From CBDDHT01 sp965228615 (GTDB lineage Bacteria > Pseudomonadota > Alphaproteobacteria > Rhizobiales > Methyloligellaceae), in contig CBDDHT010000004.1 of the NCBI GenBank assembly GCA_965228615.1, positions 558,001 to 622,000 of the forward strand: a stretch of 64,000 nt of DNA, written 5' to 3'. The position numbers and the translations under genes were made by a program. Below are positions 43,643 to 53,009 of this stretch, one piece after another. The first letter of the stretch is position 1; each line of letters starts with the position of its first letter. Under the pieces are notes generated by a model. The model was given only the letters and a program-made list of their open reading frames with translations. It was not told the origin of the DNA and ran no database searches.

Positions 43643-45967
43643 TTAGAACTGGGTGCTGCCTCCGAAACGGAAAACCTGTTCCTCGTCAAACGATTCCGAG
43701 GAGAGCACACCAGCAATGTCAGCCCGGAGAGGACCAACCGGCGATTGCCAGATCAAGCTGAAGCCTGCAGAAGAGCGAATGGATGCCTCGTCCCCGACAT
43801 TGGTGACATTCAGATTGCCGAGATCACCCGTATCAAAGAGCGTTGCTGCATCCGCGAACACCGCAGCCGACATGCCCAGACTATCCGGTATAAAGGGAAG
43901 CGGGAAACGGAGTTCGGCCGTTGCAGCAGCGAACGTCGTACCACCCAGCGAGTCACCCGTTGTCAAATCTCTCGGTCCGATACCGGCCCGGTCGAAGCCA
44001 CGAATGGTCTCACTCCCCTTGAAGAATAGATCCTGTAGCCGCACATCATCGCCGCCGAAGCCCGTGACATTGCCGCCTTGCACCCGCCCGACAAGCGTAA
44101 TCCGCTTACGGACCGGATAATAAGCCCGGCCGTCCGCGACGGTTCGCACATAGTTCACGTCACCGCCGACACCCGCCACATCCTGGGTCAGAGAGAAGTA
44201 ATAACCCTGCGTCGGCGAGCGGCGGGAATTGCGGGTGTCAAAGACCAATGTGTAACCAACCGATGACTTGGTCGTTGATCCAGCCGCATTTTGAACAGCC
44301 AGCGAAGCACCCGACTGAACGTCGAAGACTTCCTGAACTTCAAGCTGATAGCGCGTGCTGATCGCCCAGTGGTCGCTTAACGGGACACCGAGTCTCACAC
44401 CACCACCTGTCCGCCGTGCCTTGAACGACGATTCGTCCGTCAAATCCGTTTCACGGTGGAAGAGATCAATACCCGCCGACATGTTCCGGTCTAGGAACCG
44501 CGGCTCGGTGAAGCTGAAGTCAAGTTGCGCACGCTCGAAGCTACCGGACAATCGAAGTCGGACAAACTGCCCCTTACCAAGCAGGTTCCGCTCGGTCAGA
44601 CTGATATCGCCGATGAGACCTTCTGAGCTCGAGTAACCCGCGCCGAACGACAATTCACCCGTTGCCTGCTCGACAACAATAACGCTGAGAACCACACGGT
44701 CTGGTGCGCTGCCAGGCGATGGCGCGACCTTGACACTCTTAAAGAAGCGAAGGGCCGTAAGCCGTTTGCGCGCATTCTCAACCAATAGCCTGTTGTAGGC
44801 ATCGCCTTCGGCGAGCCGGAACTCCCGGCGAATGACTTCGTCAAGCGTGCGTGTATTCCCAACTATATCAATGCGTTCGATATAGACCCTCGGGCCTTCT
44901 TCGATCACATAGGTCAAATTGATGACGCGGGAGACCGGATCACGATCAACGCGCGGCCTGACCCGCGCGAAGGCATAACCGCGAGAGGCAACTTCGACCG
45001 TGACATGTTCGACCGAACGCTCCACCTTCGTCGAGTCATAGATCTTACCGGGCTTCGTCGTGACCTTGCGGCCGACAAGCTCGGGATCGATGTTCAGCGT
45101 TGTTTCGATATCGACCGATCCAAAGCGATATTGCTCGCCTTCCTCGATCGTGAATGTGATGCGGAAACCTTTGCCGCGTCGATCAAGATCAGCGACCGCC
45201 GACAAGACTCTAACGTCGGCATAACCGCTCTTCAGATAATGTTGTCTCAGCAGCTCGCGGTCGAGATTGAGCCGGTCCGGGTCGTAGATGTTCGTCGGCT
45301 TGAAGAAGCTCAACAGACCGGTTTCCGTCGTCGTGATGATCTCCTGGAGATTCGAGTCGGAAAACGCAATGTTACCGACGAAGTTGATACTCCGAACGGT
45401 CGTCTTTACGCCCTCAGTGATCTCGAAGACCAAATCGACACGGTTGTGGTCAAGTTGAATGATCTTTGGCTCGACACGTGCCGCAAATCGACCTTGCCGC
45501 CGATAGACCTCGATGACCCGCTGAACATCGCCCTGGACCCGGGCACGCGTGTAAATCGAGCGAGATTTCAACTGCACTTCGGCAGCCAAAGCCGAATCTT
45601 CGACTTCCTTGTTCCCCTCGAACGCAACGCGGTGAATGATTGGATTTTCAACCACCGATACGGTTACGGTGCCGCCATTGAAACGGATCCGAACGTCCGT
45701 GAAAAGGCCGGTCGCGAAGAGCGCTTTCAGAGAGTCATCGACCGCGACCGGATTATATCGGTCGCCCGGCCCGAATTGTAGATAGGAGCGCACGGTCTCC
45801 GGCTCGACACGCCGGTTTCCTTTGACGCTCACCTTGCGAATGGTTCCGGACTGAGCAGCCGCTTCCAGACTTCCCGATGCTGTTCCCAGCAGCACCGTTG
45901 AAGGCACAGTTACGACGGCCCACAAGAGCCCGACTACCCCCACCTTGATGATGGACTTTGCAATCAT
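43643..45967 (-). CDS. bamA: Outer membrane protein assembly factor BamA
   Basis: Core of the BAM complex that folds beta-barrel proteins into the outer membrane. The 774-residue precursor has a signal peptide (cleavage near AAAQS, about 38-39). Five POTRA domains (about 40-430) follow; for example SVKGNRRVEPETVRSYLQFG begins POTRA1. The C-terminal Omp85 barrel carries the lid-lock motif IRGFDRAGIG and a terminal phenylalanine (GGSTQF). Codons just before the start contain an A8 run. rseP lies upstream, the usual order. Confidence 0.97.
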   Translation of the reverse strand: MIAKSIIKVGVVGLLWAVVTVPSTVLLGTASGSLEAAAQSGTIRKVSVKGNRRVEPETVRSYLQFGPGDRYNPVAVDDSLKALFATGLFTDVRIRFNGGTVTVSVVENPIIHRVAFEGNKEVEDSALAAEVQLKSRSIYTRARVQGDVQRVIEVYRRQGRFAARVEPKIIQLDHNRVDLVFEITEGVKTTVRSINFVGNIAFSDSNLQEIITTTETGLLSFFKPTNIYDPDRLNLDRELLRQHYLKSGYADVRVLSAVADLDRRGKGFRITFTIEEGEQYRFGSVDIETTLNIDPELVGRKVTTKPGKIYDSTKVERSVEHVTVEVASRGYAFARVRPRVDRDPVSRVINLTYVIEEGPRVYIERIDIVGNTRTLDEVIRREFRLAEGDAYNRLLVENARKRLTALRFFKSVKVAPSPGSAPDRVVLSVIVVEQATGELSFGAGYSSSEGLIGDISLTERNLLGKGQFVRLRLSGSFERAQLDFSFTEPRFLDRNMSAGIDLFHRETDLTDESSFKARRTGGGVRLGVPLSDHWAISTRYQLEVQEVFDVQSGASLAVQNAAGSTTKSSVGYTLVFDTRNSRRSPTQGYYFSLTQDVAGVGGDVNYVRTVADGRAYYPVRKRITLVGRVQGGNVTGFGGDDVRLQDLFFKGSETIRGFDRAGIGPRDLTTGDSLGGTTFAAATAELRFPLPFIPDSLGMSAAVFADAATLFDTGDLGNLNVTNVGDEASIRSSAGFSLIWQSPVGPLRADIAGVLSSESFDEEQVFRFGGSTQF

Positions 45968-46144
45968 TCTTTTTTTTGTCCCTCAAACACGTCAGTGCCC
46001 CGTTTGCACTTCTGCATTGCGAGCTAGATGGCCATCGAAATAAGTCCATACTGTGTTCAACTGTGGCCGTGTTGCCACAACTCATTCCGAAACGCAAACA
46101 TTCGCGGAACTTCCGGCGGTTCCTTGGCGAAAAAACCAACAGAT

Positions 46145-47293
46145 TCAAGTCGTTCCGAACATGTATTTGATGTCGTTCCAGGTGGCGAAAATCATCAGCA
46201 TGATCACCAATGTGAGCCCGATTCTATAGCCGATCTCCAATCCTCGATCGCTCAGCGGCCGTCCACGGATCGCTTCAACGGCGTAAAACACCAAATGCCC
46301 GCCATCAAGCATGGGAATCGGGAAAAGATTGATCAGACCGATGCTGATCGAGAGGTATGCCGCAAGACTGAGCAATGCAGCAAAACCGAGTGTTGCCATT
46401 TCGCCAGAGATTTTTGCGATTCGAATAGGGCCACCGAGCTGATCGGCCGGTTCCCGCCCTGTTATGATTCTCCCGAGGAGGGTGAGGGTTGTCTTTGTCG
46501 CAACATAGGTCTCTTCGATTCCGAGCCAGACAGCCGTCAACGGATCATGGCGTTCATGGATCCAGTCGTCCGGCGATGCGGACCGCTTGACCCCCAGTTG
46601 GCCGACCGGATTGACGTTACCGAACCGGTCTTTCACATCCACCCGTGTCGGAATTACGGTCAGATTGACATTCGTGCCCCCACGTTCGACGGTGAATGCC
46701 AGCGTTTCGCCGGCATTTATCGAGACAATCCGGCGCATTTCGTTGAAGCTTTTAATTGGCTCGCCATCGATCGCCTTAACAAGATCGCCAACCTTGAACC
46801 CGGCGGTTTGTGCGGCACTCCCCGCCACCACGTCGTCAACGCGCGGCAGGGTGAATCGCTGACCGACAAAAATAATCATCAGTGCGAAAATTGCGGCGGC
46901 CAAGATGAAGTTAGCAAGAGGGCCTGCGATGACCACGGCTGCTCGGGCGGCTAATGACTTGTTTTGAAACGCACCGGAGCGTTCCTCTTCACTCAATTTC
47001 TCGAGCGCGTCCTTATCAGGGACACTGGCCGCATTCTCATCATCCAGGAACTTGACGTATCCCCCAAGCGGTATCCATGCGAACCGCCACCGTGTTCCGT
47101 GACGATCGTCGAAACCGAAGATTTCTCGGCCAAAACCAATGGAAAAGACACTAACCGTGACACCGCACCAACGCGCGACCAGGAAATGGCCGAGCTCATG
47201 AATAAAGACGATCAACGTTATGAGGAATAGAAAAGCCGGCAATATCAATAAGATGCGCTCGGGAACGTCAAGAAGTTGGACCAGAAAATCCAT
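46145..47293 (-). CDS. rseP: Site-2 zinc metalloprotease RseP
   Basis: Intramembrane protease that cleaves anti-sigma factors and signal-peptide remnants. The 382-residue protein has the zinc site HELGH (His32-His36) in the first membrane helix and one PDZ domain (about 125-205). The LDG motif PIPMLDGGHLVFYAVE lies in a late helix, and the protein ends in a short C-terminal helix. It is shorter than E. coli RseP, with a single PDZ region clearly visible. Gene order dxr-rseP-bamA is conserved. Confidence 0.96.
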   Translation of the reverse strand: MDFLVQLLDVPERILLILPAFLFLITLIVFIHELGHFLVARWCGVTVSVFSIGFGREIFGFDDRHGTRWRFAWIPLGGYVKFLDDENAASVPDKDALEKLSEEERSGAFQNKSLAARAAVVIAGPLANFILAAAIFALMIIFVGQRFTLPRVDDVVAGSAAQTAGFKVGDLVKAIDGEPIKSFNEMRRIVSINAGETLAFTVERGGTNVNLTVIPTRVDVKDRFGNVNPVGQLGVKRSASPDDWIHERHDPLTAVWLGIEETYVATKTTLTLLGRIITGREPADQLGGPIRIAKISGEMATLGFAALLSLAAYLSISIGLINLFPIPMLDGGHLVFYAVEAIRGRPLSDRGLEIGYRIGLTLVIMLMIFATWNDIKYMFGTT

Positions 47294-47501
47294 AAAATCA
47301 AAGCTCCTATGAATCGCCAGTAGCGACCGTGTTTTTATGCCAATTCACACAAGAAGGGCAGTTGTTTCTGTATTTCGCGGCCGAGATTTCGATAGACAGG
47401 ATGTACAGGAAATCCACGGCTGCCCCATCGGCATTTCCAAGCACTCACCTTACGTCGCCCGTTTTTTCGCGCTTACACAGAATCACATGCCGATGTCGTA
47501 T

Positions 47502-48686
47502 CTATGACTCAGAGACAGTCTCCAGCAAAGAACGGGCCAGCCTTCGTGCCGCTTTGTCGGCGTGAATAACTTCGTCCATCGTCCTCAAGACGCGCATATC
47601 GCTGTGCGCGACCGATACTTCAAGTGTTTTCTCAACGAGGGCAGGAATTGCCGTAAAGCCAAGCTGCCCTTCCAGAAAGGCCTCGACGGCGATTTCATTG
47701 GCCGCATTCAGCACCGTGGGCGCGCCGCCGCCTTCCGCAAGAGCCTCACGTGCAATACGCAATGCCGGAAACCGTTTCATGTCCGGCTCTTCAAAGCTGA
47801 GCTGTCCGATTTTGACCAGATCGAGCCGTTCCGTCGGGCACCACATGCGGTCCGGCCACGCCAGAGAATAGGCAATCGGCGTCCGCATATCGGGCGAACT
47901 CATCTGCGCAAGGACGGATCCGTCCTGATACTCAACGAGACAATGGATGATCGATTGCGGGTGGATCACCACATCCAGCTGGTCGACGGAAACCGGAAAC
48001 AAAAAAAAGGCCTCAATCAGCTCGAGGCCCTTGTTCATGAGTGTCGCCGAATCAACCGTTATTTTCCGGCCCATAGTCCAATTCGGATGCTTGAGCGCAT
48101 CTTCGGGACGGACATCGTTGAGACGCTCGGCCGGCCATGTGCGGAACGGACCCCCTGATGCTGTCAGGACAATGCGCTCAATGCTCTCCGCCGTTTGACG
48201 ATCAATCGCCTGGAAAGCGGCCGAATGCTCGGAGTCCACGGGCAACAGGCTGGTCCCGGCCCGGCTGGTGCAATCCATAAAGACCGTACCGGCAGAGACG
48301 AGGCATTCCTTGTTGGCAAGCGCGAGATGGCTACCCTGACGGGCCGCAGCGAATGTCGGAGCCAATCCGGCAGCTCCGGAAATTGCCGCCATGATCCAGT
48401 CGGCTGATCGGGCACCGGCTTCGATCAGGGCACCTTCTCCTGCCGCAGCTTCGACATTTGTACCGGCAAGCGCTTCCTTCAACGCGGGGTAATGCTTTTC
48501 ATCCGCGACGACAGCAATTTCCGCATCGAGTGCGATTGCATGTTCCGCAAGGGCACGCCAGTTTGCATTTGCAGTCAGCGCGACCACGTCGAAACGCAAC
48601 GGATCGCGCGCGATGAGATCAAGCGTCGATTGACCAACCGAACCCGTCGCCCCGAGGACGCTGACGCGCCTCGGCACATCGGACAT
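47502..48686 (-). CDS. dxr: 1-deoxy-D-xylulose 5-phosphate reductoisomerase
   Basis: Converts DXP to MEP, the committed step of the non-mevalonate isoprenoid pathway, using NADPH. The 394-residue protein has the Rossmann motif VLGATGSVGQSTLDLI, LANKECLVSAG, PVDSEHSAAFQAI and ASGGPFRTW, plus the HPNWTMGRKITVDSATLMNK region with metal ligands. The ATG at 48686 has AGGAAACC upstream; the longer frame to 48740 is not conserved. It supplies precursors for the product of uppS upstream. Confidence 0.96.
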   Translation of the reverse strand: MSDVPRRVSVLGATGSVGQSTLDLIARDPLRFDVVALTANANWRALAEHAIALDAEIAVVADEKHYPALKEALAGTNVEAAAGEGALIEAGARSADWIMAAISGAAGLAPTFAAARQGSHLALANKECLVSAGTVFMDCTSRAGTSLLPVDSEHSAAFQAIDRQTAESIERIVLTASGGPFRTWPAERLNDVRPEDALKHPNWTMGRKITVDSATLMNKGLELIEAFFLFPVSVDQLDVVIHPQSIIHCLVEYQDGSVLAQMSSPDMRTPIAYSLAWPDRMWCPTERLDLVKIGQLSFEEPDMKRFPALRIAREALAEGGGAPTVLNAANEIAVEAFLEGQLGFTAIPALVEKTLEVSVAHSDMRVLRTMDEVIHADKAARRLARSLLETVSES

Positions 48687-48750
48687 GGTTTCCTGTCTGC
48701 AATCCGCTGCTCTTTCCATGGGCCAGCTCCAAGTTTGCAAATTTGGCGCC

Positions 48751-49617
48751 TTAGTGCCAGACCATCAGAGCCGCACCCGGCGCATCGGCGTCACGCACCA
48801 GGGCGACAAGCGCCGCGGCGACGCTCGCAAAAATGAGGCTATCGACCCGATCGAGAATACCGCCATGTCCCGGGATCAGATTGCTCATATCTTTGTGATC
48901 GAATGCACGTTTGGTTGCCGACTCCGCCAGATCGCCAATCTCGGATACGAGTGCGAGACCGACAGCGACAAGAACCATCGGAAGTACAGGTGACGAGGCC
49001 ATCATCAATCCCCAGCATGCGCCGACGATTCCACCCGCGATAAGGCCGGCAATACAACCGGACCATGTCTTCTTGGGTGAGACGCTTGGCCATAGTTTGG
49101 GTCCCTGAAGAGCGCGCCCGGCAACATAGGCTGCCGAATCCGTTATCCAGACCACAGTGAACAACAGCACGATGACGTGCCAACCAAAGGTGTCATCGGT
49201 CCTGAGATAAACCAGAGACATCGCAGGCAATCCGATATAGGCCACACCGAACAGGGACCAGCGCGCATTACTGCCCGGTTTCTCAATGATTGCCAATGCA
49301 AGCGCCCCCGCGCCCAGCGCAGCGAATCCGAAGAGTGGCTGGCCGCTGGCAACCAGAATTGCGGCCGCGGCAACTGCGCCCGCATGAACGAAGAGCGCAA
49401 GATCGAAAGCGCGCCCGCGGACGAGCCTGCCCCATTCCCAGCACCCGACGGAGGCACCCACGACGACAAGGGAAGCAAAAGACCAGACGCTGATCCAATC
49501 CAGCGTCAACGCCACAACCGCCATGACAAAAGCGGAAACGACCCGTGTCGCGAATTCAGACGAAACCGCCGAAGAGCCGTTGTCGCGTGTTGCGGGAGGG
49601 CCCTGCTCGGCCATCAA
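48751..49617 (-). CDS. cdsA: Phosphatidate cytidylyltransferase
   Basis: Makes CDP-diacylglycerol from phosphatidate and CTP at the inner membrane. The 288-residue protein has about eight hydrophobic segments and the C-terminal signature KRAFDHKDMSNLIPGHGGIL followed by DRVDSL. SPKKTWSG precedes it, also typical. The start overlaps the uppS stop by four bases. Gene order uppS-cdsA-dxr is conserved. Confidence 0.95.
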   Translation of the reverse strand: MMAEQGPPATRDNGSSAVSSEFATRVVSAFVMAVVALTLDWISVWSFASLVVVGASVGCWEWGRLVRGRAFDLALFVHAGAVAAAAILVASGQPLFGFAALGAGALALAIIEKPGSNARWSLFGVAYIGLPAMSLVYLRTDDTFGWHVIVLLFTVVWITDSAAYVAGRALQGPKLWPSVSPKKTWSGCIAGLIAGGIVGACWGLMMASSPVLPMVLVAVGLALVSEIGDLAESATKRAFDHKDMSNLIPGHGGILDRVDSLIFASVAAALVALVRDADAPGAALMVWH

Positions 49618-50372
49618 CCGATCGATCTCTGATCGAGGCCGCCGAACCGCCGCTCGCGGTGACGAAACTGGGTAATGGCATCTTCAAGAACTTCTTTGGT
49701 GAAATCCGGCCAGAACACATCGACGAAGACCAATTCGGCATAAGCACATTGCCAGAGGAGAAAGTTCGACAAGCGCTTTTCGCCGCTTGTCCGAATAAGA
49801 AGATCTGGATCGGGCAGTCCCGCCGTATCCAAATGCTCCGCCAGCGTCTCCGGTGTAATATCACGCGGCGCTAACTGGCCTTCTCGTACCAATTCTGCCA
49901 TTCGGCGCGCGGCGCCAGCAATCTCATTGCGCGATCCATAGTTGAATGCAACCGTGAGACAAAGACCATCATTGCCCGACGTCAGGGATACGGCATCTTC
50001 GATAAGCTTGATGATCTCCCCTTCGACACCCTTTCGCTCGCCAATGATCCGGATTCTGACCCGATGTTTGTGCAGGTCGGCAAGATCGGTGCGGATGAAC
50101 CGCTTGAGTAGTTCCATAAGGTCGCGAATTTCCTGTTTCGGCCGCGACCAGTTCTCCGAAGAGAAACTAAACAATGTCAGATTAGAGATGCCGAGTTCGA
50201 TTGCCGCACGCACACAGCGCCGTACGCTTTCCACACCCTGCCGATGACCTTCGCGCCGCGGCAAACCCCTTTCCGCAGCCCATCGCCCATTGCCGTCCAT
50301 GATGATAGCAATATGCTCCGGCAACCCATTCGGTGCGTCGTCCGACCCCAAGGCATCGCTGTTGAACGTCAC
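49614..50372 (-). CDS. uppS: Undecaprenyl diphosphate synthase
   Basis: Elongates farnesyl diphosphate to the C55 carrier used for peptidoglycan and O-antigen. The 252-residue cis-prenyltransferase has the catalytic aspartate Asp26 in HIAIIMDGNGRWA, then TLFSFSSENWSRPKQEI and DLLIRTSGEKRLSNFLLWQC. It lies between frr and cdsA on the same strand, with a four-base overlap to cdsA. Confidence 0.97.
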   Translation of the reverse strand: MTFNSDALGSDDAPNGLPEHIAIIMDGNGRWAAERGLPRREGHRQGVESVRRCVRAAIELGISNLTLFSFSSENWSRPKQEIRDLMELLKRFIRTDLADLHKHRVRIRIIGERKGVEGEIIKLIEDAVSLTSGNDGLCLTVAFNYGSRNEIAGAARRMAELVREGQLAPRDITPETLAEHLDTAGLPDPDLLIRTSGEKRLSNFLLWQCAYAELVFVDVFWPDFTKEVLEDAITQFRHRERRFGGLDQRSIG

Positions 50373-50435
50373 AGGCTGGTTCCCGTTTCCTGTTCGATTG
50401 AAGCCACGACCGCAGACTTCTCTTCTCGAGCCTTG

Positions 50436-50993
50436 TCAGACTTGCATGATCTCGGCCTCTTTGGCCGAAAGCGCCTCGTCAATTTCCTTGATCGTCGCAT
50501 CCGTCAAATCCTGAACTTCGCCGGAAAGCGAATGATGCTCGTCCTTGCCCATATCGCCGTCTTTTTCGTGACGCTTGAGCTGCTCCATGCCATCACGCCG
50601 GACATTGCGCACAGCCACTTTCGCTTGTTCAGCATACTTTGACGCAATTTTCGCAAGATCCTGACGACGCTCTTCGTTCAATTCCGGGATCGGCAGACGT
50701 AGCAACTGACCTTCGACGACGGGGTTCAGCCCGAGATCCGACTCTCGAATCGCCTTGTCAACAGCGCTCACCGTATCCTTGTCCCACACCTGTACGCTCA
50801 GCATGCGCGGCTCGGGTACGGATACGGTCGCGACCTGGGTCAGGGGCATCTGGGCGCCATAGGCATTGACCATGATCGGATCGAGAAGAGCGGCGCTCGC
50901 GCGGCCGGTTCTCAGACCACCGAACTCCTTCCTCAAAACCGTGACGGCCCCTTGCATACGTCGCTCGAGATCATCCTTGTCGAATGTCGCCAT
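50436..50993 (-). CDS. frr: Ribosome recycling factor
   Basis: Splits post-termination ribosomes with EF-G. The 185-residue protein has the three-helix bundle and hinge: LRTGRASAALLDPIMVNAYG, PEPRMLSVQVWDK and LPIPELNEERRQDLAKIASK. The ATG at 50993 follows a GGGAGG site; the open frame extends to 51068 but that stretch is not conserved. It follows pyrH by 85 bases. Confidence 0.97.
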   Translation of the reverse strand: MATFDKDDLERRMQGAVTVLRKEFGGLRTGRASAALLDPIMVNAYGAQMPLTQVATVSVPEPRMLSVQVWDKDTVSAVDKAIRESDLGLNPVVEGQLLRLPIPELNEERRQDLAKIASKYAEQAKVAVRNVRRDGMEQLKRHEKDGDMGKDEHHSLSGEVQDLTDATIKEIDEALSAKEAEIMQV

Positions 50994-51078
50994 ATCTGCC
51001 TCCCTGAAAGGCTTACACCAAGTTGCCGAATTCATGCCATTTATGAACGCATGATGGTGACCCTGCAACTAAACGAAG

Positions 51079-51804
51079 TCATGAAGTAATCGTGGTACAG
51101 GTCCCCTCGCCGCTCAGGACTTTCGCCATGTTGCCTTCTTCGCCCATGGAAAAAACAATTATCGGGATATCATTGTCCCGGGCAAGCGCGATTGCCGCCC
51201 CGTCCATGACTTGTAAGTCGTCCGCCAGCACCTGGCGATAGCTCAGGTGATCGTATCGCTTGGCCGAGGTGTCTTTCTTGGGGTCGGCACTGTAGACCCC
51301 ATCGACCTGGGTCGCTTTCACAAGGGCATTGCAGGCCATTTCAGAAGCGCGCAGCGCTGCAGCAGTGTCGGTTGTGAAAAAAGGATTGCCCGTCCCGCCG
51401 GCAAACACGACGACGCGGCCCTTCTCGAGATGCCGCAACGCGCGGTTAGCGGTAAAAGGTTCGCAAACTGTCGGCATCGGAATTGCCGAAAGGACGCGGG
51501 CGGGCGTCCCGATTTCTTCCAGAGCATTCTGAACCGCGAGGGCATTCATGACCGTCGCCAGCATGCCCATATAGTCTCCGGTGACGCGATTCATACCTTC
51601 CGCTGCACCGGACAGTCCGCGGTAGATGTTCCCACCGCCGACGACCAATGCAACTTCGGATCCGATTGCGACCGTTGCCGCAACATCGCGTGATATGCGC
51701 TGGAGCGTCGATACATCAATGCCGTGGCCCCGATCCCCCATCAGCGCCTCACCCGATAGCTTGATGAGGACACGACGATAGAGAGGGTTAGGCGGTGACG
51801 TCAT
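51079..51804 (-). CDS. pyrH: UMP kinase
   Basis: Phosphorylates UMP to UDP; typically activated by GTP and inhibited by UTP. The 241-residue amino acid kinase family protein has VLIKLSGEALMGDRGHGID, LVVGGGNIYRGL, FAGGTGNPFFTTDTAAALRA and KATQVDGVYSADPKKD. Its position between tsf and frr is standard. The 199-base gap to tsf contains two large hairpins, which would lie in the leader if pyrH is read from the rpsB-tsf promoter. Confidence 0.97.
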   Translation of the reverse strand: MTSPPNPLYRRVLIKLSGEALMGDRGHGIDVSTLQRISRDVAATVAIGSEVALVVGGGNIYRGLSGAAEGMNRVTGDYMGMLATVMNALAVQNALEEIGTPARVLSAIPMPTVCEPFTANRALRHLEKGRVVVFAGGTGNPFFTTDTAAALRASEMACNALVKATQVDGVYSADPKKDTSAKRYDHLSYRQVLADDLQVMDGAAIALARDNDIPIIVFSMGEEGNMAKVLSGEGTCTTITS

Positions 51805-51861
51805 ACGGCTCCCCGTGCAGCCATTGCGACTCGAAACGCTGCCGGACGGCGTGTCCGGTCT

Positions 51862-51965
51862 CTAGAGCAACGTGCGTTTTGCCAAACGCACAAAAGTTGC
51901 TCTAGCAGCTTAGAATCGATCAACTTTTCTGCGCTTAGTCGATTTCGACTAAGCGCAGGTTGATC
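51862..51965. repeat. Two consecutive large hairpins between tsf and pyrH
   Basis: Hairpin A: CTAGAGCAAC (51862-51871) pairs with GTTGCTCTAG (51896-51905), with an inner stem GTGCGTTT/AAACGCAC (51872-51879, 51884-51891) and a four-base bulge. Hairpin B: CTGCGCTTAGTCGA (51929-51942) pairs perfectly with 51945-51958 around a two-base loop, enclosed by GATCAAC/GTTGATC (51918-51924, 51959-51965). A smaller CCGGAC/GTCCGG stem lies just to the left. They look like dispersed palindromic elements rather than terminators, as no T-tract follows on either strand. Confidence 0.8.
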
Positions 51966-52003
51966 TAGAACAATCTGCGCTCAATCAAAGCGTATGCGTT
52001 GCT

Positions 52004-52933
52004 TTAGCCGCCCGAAGCCGCTGCTGCAACCTCGGCAGCGAAGTCTTCCTCTTCCTTCTCGATGCCCTCGCCAAGTGCGAAGCGCTGAAAAGCAACAATC
52101 TTCAAAGATGCGCCGACATCATCGGCTGCCGCTGCAACCGCCTGTTCGACGGTGTTGTCCGTATCGAAGACGAAAGCCTGCTTGAGCAGAACGACTTCCT
52201 CGTAGAACTTACGGATGCGCCCCTCGACCATCTTCTCAACGATGTTTTCGGGTTTTCCGGACTCACGTGCCTGTTGGGCTAAAACGGTGCGCTCGCGCTC
52301 AACCACCTCGGAGTCGAGTTCGCTCTCACTGACCGCAAGCGGCGTTGCTGCAGCAACATGCATCGCGATCTGCTTTCCAAATGCCATCAGTTTGTCCGCG
52401 TCGCCATCGGACTCGATAGCCACCAGAACACCGATTTTTCCGAGACCAGGAACAACGGCATTGTGAATATAGCTCGCAACGACACCGGTACCCACCGACA
52501 GATGCGCGGTACGCCGCAGGCTCATATTCTCGCCGATCGTTGCAATTGCTTCGGTGATATGAGCATCCACTCCCAACTCGCCGCCCGGATAGGTCATGGC
52601 GGCAAGGGCCTCTCGATCACCACCAGCTCCTAGAGCGAGCTTGGCAATATCGTTGACCATGTCCTGAAACTTGTCGTTGCGCGCGACGAAATCGGTCTCG
52701 GAATTGACCTCGACCATCGCACCGCTCTTGCCGTCCGTCGTTGCGCCGATCAATCCCTCGGCGGCAACCCGGCCGGCCTTCTTCGCGGCCTGCGCAAGAC
52801 CCTTGGTTCTGAGCCAGTCGATGGCAGCTTCCATGTCTCCATCGGACTCTGTCAGAGCCTTCTTGCAATCCATCATGCCCGCGCCGGTCGTCTCGCGCAG
52901 CTCTTTCACCATCGCTGCAGTAATCGTCGTCAT
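52004..52933 (-). CDS. tsf: Elongation factor Ts
   Basis: Nucleotide exchange factor for EF-Tu. The 309-residue protein has the N-terminal UBA-like domain with KELRETTGAGMMDCKKALTE, followed by the KAGRVAAEG and VNSETDFVARNDKFQ motifs of the core. It lies directly after rpsB (76-base gap), the universal rpsB-tsf arrangement. Confidence 0.97.
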   Translation of the reverse strand: MTTITAAMVKELRETTGAGMMDCKKALTESDGDMEAAIDWLRTKGLAQAAKKAGRVAAEGLIGATTDGKSGAMVEVNSETDFVARNDKFQDMVNDIAKLALGAGGDREALAAMTYPGGELGVDAHITEAIATIGENMSLRRTAHLSVGTGVVASYIHNAVVPGLGKIGVLVAIESDGDADKLMAFGKQIAMHVAAATPLAVSESELDSEVVERERTVLAQQARESGKPENIVEKMVEGRIRKFYEEVVLLKQAFVFDTDNTVEQAVAAAADDVGASLKIVAFQRFALGEGIEKEEEDFAAEVAAAASGG

Positions 52934-53009
52934 TGCTTCGTGTCCCTAATTTCCGCGTCTGCGCCATGCGCGTCCGGAAGAGAATCTGCGAGATTGTTCC
53001 CTCAGATAC

